DNA from: Nocardia uniformis NBRC 13702
GTDB taxonomy: Bacteria > Actinomycetota > Actinomycetes > Mycobacteriales > Mycobacteriaceae
Length of the DNA stretch: 55,782 bases
Direction of reading: 5' to 3'
NCBI RefSeq assembly: GCF_001613345.1
Contig: NZ_BDCE01000047.1
Location: forward strand, 1-55,782
Shown here one piece after another: positions 41,793 through 47,850 of the stretch (position 1 is its first letter; every line of letters begins with the position of its first letter). The notes below the pieces were generated by a model. That model did not search any database. It was not told the origin of the DNA and was given only the letters and a program-made list of their open reading frames with translations. The position numbers were made by a program, and so were the translations under genes.

Positions 41793-42869
41793 ATGGTTGG
41801 ACTACTCAGCCTCGTGCAGACACTCACCAGCCCGCACCCGCTGGACCGCTATCTGGAACTGGTGCGTCCGACGTTGACCGTGCGCGATATGCGCGCCGAG
41901 ATCACCCACGTCCGCCGCCATCCCGCCCCCGGCAGTGCCGAGGGGTCGGTGACCTTGACCCTGCGACCGACCCGGCAGTGGGACGGACACCTCGCCGGGC
42001 AGTATGTGCAGATCGGCGTGGTTATCGACGGTGTGCGCCACACCCGCTGCTATTCACCGGTGAATACCCAGGGTCGGCGCGATCGCCATATCGAACTGAC
42101 CATCAAGGCCCATCCGAACGGCCTTGTCTCCCAGTACCTCAATGCCCACGCCGTGCCCGGCATGGTGGTGGACCTGGCCCCGGCGGCGGGTGTGTTCCAC
42201 CTGCCCGGCCAGCGGCCGGACAAGATCGTGCTCATTAGTGGCGGCAGCGGTATCACCCCGGTGCTGTCCATGCTGCGTACTCTCGCCGCCGAGGGGTACG
42301 CGGGGAAAGTAGTGTTCCTGCACTACAACCGTTCGCCGGAAATGACTCCGCACCGTGCGGAGCTCGACGCGATCGCGATGCAGCACACCAATTTCCGGAT
42401 CGAGATGTGTTACCCGGAGCTCGATCCGGAGCAGCGTTTCAGCTACGACCAGCTGGAGCGGATCGCACCCTGGTTCGCCACCGCGCAGACGTATATGTGC
42501 GGGCCTCCCGGGCTCATGAGTGCCGTGCGGACCATTTTCGAGGCCGAGCAGTTGGCCGACCGGCTGCACAGCGAGGAATTCACCCTCAGCCTCGCACCGG
42601 CCGAGACCGAGACCGCCGAGGGCGACATCACCTTCTCCGGTAGCGGCATCACCGCCGCCAACTCCGGCGAAACTCTGCTAGAGCAGGCCGAAACCGCCGG
42701 TCTCACGCCGGAGTACGGCTGCCGCATGGGGATCTGCTTCACCTGCACGGCGGTCAAGCGCAGTGGCTGCACCCGCAACCTGCGCACCGGGGAGCTCGAC
42801 AACGACCCGGATCAGCCCATCCAGCTCTGTATCAACGCCCCCGTCGGGGACGTCGATATCGCTATCTGA
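41793..42869 (+). CDS. ferredoxin-NAD(P)H reductase of the acyl-CoA desaturase (Rv3230c type)
   Basis: 358 residues; CAGGAGG precedes the ATG. Modules in order: FAD domain with TRCYSPVN (R-x-Y-S type, about 84-91), NAD(P) domain with LISGGSGITPVLSML (about 145-160) and YMCGPPG, and a C-terminal plant-type [2Fe-2S] domain with CRMGICFTC and a last Cys in QLCIN. It delivers electrons from NAD(P)H to the di-iron desaturase encoded 15 bp downstream, as shown for the M. tuberculosis pair Rv3230c-DesA3. First gene of the desaturase operon, downstream of the FabR-like operator. Confidence 0.93.
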   Translation: MVGLLSLVQTLTSPHPLDRYLELVRPTLTVRDMRAEITHVRRHPAPGSAEGSVTLTLRPTRQWDGHLAGQYVQIGVVIDGVRHTRCYSPVNTQGRRDRHIELTIKAHPNGLVSQYLNAHAVPGMVVDLAPAAGVFHLPGQRPDKIVLISGGSGITPVLSMLRTLAAEGYAGKVVFLHYNRSPEMTPHRAELDAIAMQHTNFRIEMCYPELDPEQRFSYDQLERIAPWFATAQTYMCGPPGLMSAVRTIFEAEQLADRLHSEEFTLSLAPAETETAEGDITFSGSGITAANSGETLLEQAETAGLTPEYGCRMGICFTCTAVKRSGCTRNLRTGELDNDPDQPIQLCINAPVGDVDIAI

Positions 42870-42884
42870 CAAGGAGCGATCATC

Positions 42885-44033
42885 ATGGCGATACTCACCG
42901 AAACCAAAGACGGCCCGCTGGTTCTCAGCGCCGACCAGATCGAGGAACTCGGCCGCGAACTCGACGAGCTGCGCGCCCGCGTCACCGCCGATCTCGGCGA
43001 CCGCGACCGCGAATACATCTACAAGATCATCAGGGCCCAGCGTGCCCTGGAGGTCACCGGCCGTGGTCTGTTCTACCTCGGCTTCCTACCGCCATTCTGG
43101 CTGGCGGGTGTGGCCGCGCTGAGCGCCTCCAAGATCCTCGACAATATGGAGATCGGCCACAACGTCATGCACGGCCAGTACGACTGGATGCGTGAACCCG
43201 GCCTGAATTCCCGTGTCTTCGAATGGGATACGGTCTGTCCGTCCGATCAGTGGCGGCACTCGCACAACTACATGCACCACACCTTCACCAATATCCACGG
43301 CAAGGACCGCGATATCGGCTACGGCATTCTGCGCGTGGACGAGGCCCAGGCCTGGAACCCGCTGCGACTGGGCAACCCGCTCTACGCCGCCGCACTCATG
43401 CTCGCCTTCGAATGGGGCGTCATGGGCCATGACCTGGAGGTGGAGAACATTGTCCGGGGTAAGCGCTCGTGGTCCGATATCAAGACGCTGGTCACCGGCC
43501 AGGCGCGTAAGGCCGGTCGGCAGGTGCTCAAGGACTACGTGGTGTTCCCCGCGCTGACCGGGCCGCTGTTCGTGTCCACCCTCGCGGGGAACTTCACCGC
43601 GAATATCGTGCGCAATATCTGGACCTTCTCGATCATCTTCTGTGGACACTTCCCGACCGGCGTACAGACGTTCACCGAAGAGGAGACCGCCGAGGAAACC
43701 CGCGGTGAGTGGTACGTGCGCCAGATGCTGGGTTCGGCCAATATCACCGGTAGTGAGCTCTTCCACATCATGTCCGGCAATCTGTCGCACCAGATCGAAC
43801 ACCACCTGTTCCCGGATCTGCCCGCCAACCGGTACCCGGAGATCGCGCCGCAGGTCCGTGCGCTGTGTGAGAAGTACGGCCTGCCCTACAACACCGGTCG
43901 CTTCAGCAAGCAGATCGGTTCGGTCTGGGGCAAGCTCTTCAAGCTCGCCCTGCCGCCCTTCCTCGCCGGCAAAACCCCACAGCCAGGTGTTATCGTCATG
44001 CGGCGGGGGAAGCCGAGCGAAGTGGGCGTGTAG
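42885..44033 (+). CDS. desA3: stearoyl-CoA delta-9 desaturase, DesA3 type
   Basis: 382 residues, an integral-membrane di-iron desaturase. The three His boxes are H92-NVM-H96, H127-NYM-HH132 and H302-QIE-HH307, and the total of eight His ligands is intact. Two hydrophobic hairpins lie at about 60-85 and 225-255. AAGGAG is 9 bases before the ATG. It introduces the cis-9 double bond into stearoyl-CoA for oleate-containing phospholipids and is coupled to the reductase gene upstream. The next gene starts immediately at 44034, after its TAG. Confidence 0.94.
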   Translation: MAILTETKDGPLVLSADQIEELGRELDELRARVTADLGDRDREYIYKIIRAQRALEVTGRGLFYLGFLPPFWLAGVAALSASKILDNMEIGHNVMHGQYDWMREPGLNSRVFEWDTVCPSDQWRHSHNYMHHTFTNIHGKDRDIGYGILRVDEAQAWNPLRLGNPLYAAALMLAFEWGVMGHDLEVENIVRGKRSWSDIKTLVTGQARKAGRQVLKDYVVFPALTGPLFVSTLAGNFTANIVRNIWTFSIIFCGHFPTGVQTFTEEETAEETRGEWYVRQMLGSANITGSELFHIMSGNLSHQIEHHLFPDLPANRYPEIAPQVRALCEKYGLPYNTGRFSKQIGSVWGKLFKLALPPFLAGKTPQPGVIVMRRGKPSEVGV

Positions 44034-44372
44034 ATGATCGGAAAATTCGAAAGCAATAAGGATCTGATCCAGGAGCTGACGGCCTCCGGGGCGCGACACG
44101 TCGGCAATATCGCGAACATCATTACCGGCACTGTCGCCGAGGTGACGCGCGAAATCGGGGATTGGGTCACCGACGCCATCGAGATGCGGGAGGCCGCCGC
44201 GGCCGCGGCGGCCGACGCCGCCGCACAGCGTGAGGCGGACGCCGTAGCGGCGGAATCCGACGATGAGCCGGAAGCCGTTGTACCGCAGGATGTTCCGGTG
44301 TCGGATGCGGTCGACGAGCAGACGGCGGAGTTCATCGACGCCGAGGTTGTCGTCGAGCCGCGACAGTACTGA
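44034..44372 (+). CDS. small acidic/Ala-rich protein, last gene of desaturase operon
   Basis: 112 residues with no gap to the desA3 stop (TAG then ATG). Residues 1-50 are a regular amphipathic segment (NKDLIQELTASGARHVGNIANIITG, then VAEVTREIGDWVTDAIEMRE) that could lie on a membrane or protein surface. Then come about 15 alanines interrupted by acidic residues and a disordered Glu/Asp/Val-rich tail. No known domain. The tight coupling suggests a partner or assembly factor for the desaturase. Confidence 0.75.
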   Translation: MIGKFESNKDLIQELTASGARHVGNIANIITGTVAEVTREIGDWVTDAIEMREAAAAAAADAAAQREADAVAAESDDEPEAVVPQDVPVSDAVDEQTAEFIDAEVVVEPRQY

Positions 44373-44382
44373 GAGCTCCATC

Positions 44383-44464
44383 CGTCATTCCGGCATGCTC
44401 TTGGCCGGAATCCGCACCTCGTATGAGAGTGCTGGATCCCAGCTCGGGACACGCCGGGATGACG
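44383..44464. repeat. REP-like element with inverted ends
   Basis: CGTCATTCCGGC (44383-44394) and GCCGGGATGACG (44453-44464) are inverted with 11 of 12 matches and enclose a further GCCGGAATCC/GGATCC region. The element lies in the gap between two gene ends, the usual position of repetitive extragenic palindromes. Confidence 0.55.
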
Positions 44465-44517
44465 AGTTCGGGTTTCAGGAGCCAGGTGGTACTTCTCCTC
44501 CGAGAGGTGCCACCGGC

Positions 44518-45231
44518 TCACCACACCGGCAGTCGACGTCGGTGCTGGGCTACCTCGGTGATCAGATCTCGGTAGCCATCGGTCAGTTCGGCCAATCGAT
44601 ACCACTGCAGATGCGCCTCGCGGTCCACGCCGTGACGAGCGTTCCCGTCGCCATTGCGGCCCTCGCCATTGGGTCCGCTGACGTCGTATCCGGTCACATC
44701 CGCACCTCGTCTGGCCGCCTCCTCGTCATTGCGAGTGGGCGGACCGTCGCCGTTCGGGGTCCCGCTATGTCGGCGCGCTCGTCCGTCGCCATTCTTGCCC
44801 GCCCGTGCCGTACGCGGCGGCATACCCAGAGCCTGTTGTGCCGCAACCCATTTCGCTGCCATGCGATCGATGACCGAGCCCAGGGTCTCGGTATGCAGCG
44901 AGGCGCCGTTGCGGTGAGCGATATGGGCGGCCACCCAATCGTCTATGCGGTCCACCAGTTGCGCCCGCCGAGCGTCGATGGTCTCCAGTACCTGGCTGCA
45001 CTGCGCCACGCGCCCCGGCGTGGCCTCGGGAGCGTGCGCGTTCTGCTGGGCGTAGAGCCGTTCTTCATGGCATTGCGCCAGCTCATGGGCGGCCTGGAGG
45101 ACTTCGCGGTCGAGACGGTCGGCGGTGACCGGTTCCCGGAAGGCGCGCAGGAGAGTGGCCGGTGCGGGTAGCTCGGCCCCGGACATCGGTAGGTCGGCCC
45201 CGAAACCCATTGCGCTGTAGTCGGTTGCCAT
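44518..45231 (-). CDS. DUF4254 protein with NGDG repeat insertion
   Basis: 237 residues from the ATG at 45231. The helical DUF4254 pattern is visible: LPAPATLLRAFREPVTADRL, LQAAHELAQCHEERLYAQQ, RAQLVDRIDDWVAAH and MAAKWVAAQQALG. A low-complexity insertion follows (about 155-210) with the repeats NGDG, GRAR, PNGDG, PNGEG, RNGDG, and then the family's final helix (LTDGYRDLITEV). The function of DUF4254 is unknown; some members resemble helical coenzyme- or DNA-repair-associated proteins. The insertion looks like expanded repeat sequence. It converges on the desaturase operon across a REP-like element. Confidence 0.8.
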   Translation of the reverse strand: MATDYSAMGFGADLPMSGAELPAPATLLRAFREPVTADRLDREVLQAAHELAQCHEERLYAQQNAHAPEATPGRVAQCSQVLETIDARRAQLVDRIDDWVAAHIAHRNGASLHTETLGSVIDRMAAKWVAAQQALGMPPRTARAGKNGDGRARRHSGTPNGDGPPTRNDEEAARRGADVTGYDVSGPNGEGRNGDGNARHGVDREAHLQWYRLAELTDGYRDLITEVAQHRRRLPVW

Positions 45232-45386
45232 GTTTCCTACCCTCGACTGTGCTGATTTGGGTGCGCCAGGGCCGAGGGGGTTTCGGGGAGGGGCTCCCCT
45301 CGGCTCCGGCGCAGCCCCGTACGTCGGTACGCACAGCCCACCAATCATTGACACGGTAAAGAAACCGGGATATCCGCGACGATGCG

Positions 45387-46016
45387 ATGGGGAGACTGTC
45401 CGAAATACGGGACATATTCAGGTTGGCGCGATACCGGGTGGCGCGCAACCGGCGGGCGCGCGATTCGGCGAAGCTGCCGGAAAATCGTTATACACCATTA
45501 CAGTACGGTCACGTGCGGGGCGCGTTTCGTGGCGAATCGACACCTGCGGATCGGTCGCCCGGGGTGGGCTCGACGATCGTGGTCGGAGTGTCGCGGTCCT
45601 CGCGCGTGCCGTCTCCGTCCGTAGTGGCGTATCGGTGGCAATCGGTCGGGCGTGGCGGCGTCGGCGCGGTCACGGGTCCGATAGCCTCGATATTCGTGCC
45701 CGCATACGTATCCTCACCGGAGCTGACCTTCGGTTTCATGTTCGCGCTGGAAGATCCGGAGCGAATCGCGGAAGTAGTGCGCACCCTCATGGTCCGCCGA
45801 ACAATCTCGGTGTTCCGATTGGCGCATCTGTCCGACGACAACGGTCCGCCGGAGCGGTATGTCGTGAATTGGTCGGCCATTCCGCAGATTTCCATCACCA
45901 CCGCGGCGCCGGAGCGGGACGAGTTGCATTCCAGCGGAACGATGCTGGTCAACGCGTTCCTCGGCGAGGACGGTGAAGTGAGTCTTTATTCCGCGGGCGC
46001 CCAGCCTCCGCGATAG
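45387..46016 (+). CDS. hypothetical protein
   Basis: 209 residues if started at the ATG at 45387. I do not recognise it. The first 40 residues are strongly basic (RDIFRLARYRVARNRRAR). The middle has a hydrophobic segment (VGAVTGPIASIFVPAYV), then a globular C-terminal half of strand-rich sequence (FGFMFALEDPERIAEVV, TISVFRLAHL, VVNWSAIPQISITT). No ribosome-binding site is visible and the N-terminal third could be wrong. It is divergent from the DUF4254 gene. Nothing functional can be said. Confidence 0.5.
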   Translation: MGRLSEIRDIFRLARYRVARNRRARDSAKLPENRYTPLQYGHVRGAFRGESTPADRSPGVGSTIVVGVSRSSRVPSPSVVAYRWQSVGRGGVGAVTGPIASIFVPAYVSSPELTFGFMFALEDPERIAEVVRTLMVRRTISVFRLAHLSDDNGPPERYVVNWSAIPQISITTAAPERDELHSSGTMLVNAFLGEDGEVSLYSAGAQPPR

Positions 46017-46174
46017 GCGTTCAGCCGACTTTCGTTACGGTGACACTTGACATATCGGGTCTAAGCAATCTCTCAGCTACTGACCAGGAGTCTGTCAGGG
46101 AGCATCGGCAGTGTGGGTCACGTCGTCGGCGGGAGATCCCCGCCGGAGACGTCACACAACAGAGAGGTTGATAC

Positions 46175-46291
46175 ATGATTCCGGTTATCATCGACACTGG
46201 TTCCGCCGCCCTCAACGGCCTGTTCAGCACCGGTTCGGCTGCTCTGAGCGGCATCTTCAACACCCTGTTCACGGGTTCTTTCGGCGGCTGA
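46175..46291 (+). CDS. 38-residue hydrophobic microprotein
   Basis: An ATG at 46175 with AGAGAGG 7 bases upstream opens a 39-codon frame ending TGA at 46289-46291. The peptide starts MIPVIIDTGSAAL and contains an internal duplication TGSAALNGLF / TGSAALSGIF, ending TGSFGG. It is short, uncharged except for one Asp, and amphipathic to hydrophobic, like membrane-active or phenol-soluble-modulin-like peptides. It has its own upstream region with a TTGACA box (46047-46052) and a strong terminator right after the stop, so it is a complete small transcription unit. Function unknown. Confidence 0.65.
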   Translation: MIPVIIDTGSAALNGLFSTGSAALSGIFNTLFTGSFGG

Positions 46292-46318
46292 CCGCCGACA
46301 CCGAAGAGATTTCGACTC

Positions 46319-46353
46319 ACCGCCCCGGACATATTCGTCCGGGGCGGTTTTTG
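46319..46353 (+). terminator. strong terminator after microprotein gene
   Basis: ACCGCCCCGGAC (46319-46330), loop ATATTC, GTCCGGGGCGGT (46337-46348), then a T run. Perfect 12-bp stem; it can also end the convergent conservon transcript. Confidence 0.92.
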
Positions 46354-46395
46354 TGTCGCGGAACAGTTTTGGCGTCCTTTATGGCGACCTCGATC

Positions 46396-47010
46396 TCAGC
46401 TCACCAGCGCCGGGGTCCGGCGACGCAGTAGCACCTGCTCCAGCAGCGCGACCAATACTCGCTTCGCCGATTCCCGGTCACGCGCATCGCAATCCATCAT
46501 ATGAATCGCCGGATCGATATCCAGGGCCTCGCGCACCTCGTCGAGGTCGAAGCGCGCGCCCGCGTCGAAGCGGTTGACCGCCACGACGAATGGGACGCCG
46601 CGCTGTTCGAAGTAGTCGAGTACCGGATAGCAGTCCTCGACCCGATCGGTATCCACCAGCACCACCGCGCCCAGCGCGCCGTCGAGCAGATCGTCCCAAA
46701 GGAATTCGAAACGCTCCTGACCGGGCGTGCCGAACAGATACAGCACCAGTGCCGAGTCGAGGGTGATGCGGCCGAAATCCAAGGCCACCGTCGTGGTGGT
46801 CTTGCCGGTATCGCGGCCCGGATTGTCGATCCCCACCGATACTTCCGTCATCGCCGCCTCGGTGGCGAGTGGTTCGATTTCGGAGATGGCGCCGATGAGG
46901 GTGGTCTTGCCGACACCGAAACCACCGCTGACCACGATTTTCACCGAGGAGGCGAGCGGGCCGGAGGCAGTGGTGGCGGGAGACGCGCTGTGGTCAGAGT
47001 GCCCGAACAA
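46396..47010 (-). CDS. cvnD: conservon GTPase (CvnD type)
   Basis: 204 residues from a TTG at 47010, overlapping the end of the DUF742 gene by 17 bases. Small Ras-like GTPase of the conservon/MglA-like kind: G1 SGGFGVGKTTLIG, G3 LFGTPGQERF, G4 AVNRFD, and the lost or weak G5 typical of the group. The N-terminal 20 residues are a low-complexity extension. In Streptomyces conservons CvnD takes part in membrane-associated signalling with CvnA-C, forming a eukaryote-like G-protein complex. Last gene of the operon. Confidence 0.9.
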   Translation of the reverse strand: MFGHSDHSASPATTASGPLASSVKIVVSGGFGVGKTTLIGAISEIEPLATEAAMTEVSVGIDNPGRDTGKTTTTVALDFGRITLDSALVLYLFGTPGQERFEFLWDDLLDGALGAVVLVDTDRVEDCYPVLDYFEQRGVPFVVAVNRFDAGARFDLDEVREALDIDPAIHMMDCDARDRESAKRVLVALLEQVLLRRRTPALVS

Positions 47011-47425
47011 GGTCCCGGATCCTTTCGATGGCGGCGGTGGATAGTTCGTCGGCCTCGCTCACCGACACGTGGCCCGCGCTCGCCAGATCGCTGACCAGGA
47101 CACGAGCCACGCCGACCGGAACCCGCAGGGCGGCACCGATTTCGGCGAGTGAGTGTGGTTGCTGGCACAGCCGCACCACGCGCTCGGTTTCGAAGCGCAG
47201 CGGTGCGGACAGTGCGGCGGGGGCGGCGCGTACCAGGGTTTCCAGGCGCAGACCGTCGATCAGTGGGGTGGTGCGGCCAGCGGTCATCATGAAGGGCCGC
47301 ACCACGGGGTCCTCGGTCTGCGAGCGCATCGTCGCGGCCCGCGGCGGCGTAGCGGGTCCGGCCCATTCTTCGGGCCGTTCGAGCGCGATCATCCGGGGGT
47401 CCGGGAGCCGATGTCGATGGTTCAT
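46994..47425 (-). CDS. cvnC: conservon DUF742 protein (CvnC type)
   Basis: 143 residues; the ATG overlaps the stop of the roadblock gene (ATGA). The first 35 residues are polar. The DUF742 core starts at RPFMMTAGRT, and LRFETERVVRLCQQPHSLAEIGAALRVPVGVARVLVSDLASAGHVSV reads as a winged-helix-like fold followed by an acidic end. DUF742 proteins are found only next to roadblock and conservon genes. It is assumed to link the GTPase and the roadblock protein to the sensor kinase. No DNA-binding role has been established. Confidence 0.88.
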   Translation of the reverse strand: MNHRHRLPDPRMIALERPEEWAGPATPPRAATMRSQTEDPVVRPFMMTAGRTTPLIDGLRLETLVRAAPAALSAPLRFETERVVRLCQQPHSLAEIGAALRVPVGVARVLVSDLASAGHVSVSEADELSTAAIERIRDLVRAL

Positions 47426-47850
47426 CGCGACAGGGATTCGCGTAACTCGGTAATGAGGGTCGGGGTGAGCAGATTTCCGGCACGCTCGGCCAGGATCGCC
47501 ATCTGATAGCCCACCAGGCCCACATCGGCGGCGCTGTCGGCGATAACGCCGATACAGCTGCCGTCGGTCACCGCGGAGACGAGTAGGAAGCCACGTCCCA
47601 TCTCGATCATGATGAGCCGCAGGCCATCGAAGTCGTAACTGCGGGAAGCGCTTCGGCTCAGGCTGCTGAGTCCGGACACAATGGCGGCGAGGCGGTCCGC
47701 GCCGGTGCGGTCCAGGCCGGCCGACATGGCCATGAGCAGTCCGTCGGCGGACACCGCGACGGTATCGCGCACCCCGTCGGTGGTGCGCACGAAGTCGGAC
47801 AGCAACCAGTTGAAGGTATGCGGGTCGGTTTCGGTGTAGTGGGTCGTCAC
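47422..47850 (-). CDS. cvnB: conservon roadblock/LC7 protein (CvnB type)
   Basis: 142 residues from a GTG (47850) overlapping the stop of the kinase gene (GTGA). Roadblock/LC7 fold: NWLLSDFVRTTDGVRDTVAVSADGL is the first strand-helix, then DRLAAIVSGLSSLS and FDGLRLIMIEMGRGFLLVSAV. This family often acts as a GTPase-activating or scaffold partner of MglA/CvnD-like GTPases. It is the second gene of the conservon. The tight overlaps keep the four products stoichiometric. Confidence 0.92.
   Translation of the reverse strand: MTTHYTETDPHTFNWLLSDFVRTTDGVRDTVAVSADGLLMAMSAGLDRTGADRLAAIVSGLSSLSRSASRSYDFDGLRLIMIEMGRGFLLVSAVTDGSCIGVIADSAADVGLVGYQMAILAERAGNLLTPTLITELRESLSR

Noticed and set aside
46017..46174. 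Promoter assignment for the microprotein gene
   Set aside because: A TTGACA is present at 46047-46052 but no good -10 sequence at the right distance, so I did not list it as a promoter.
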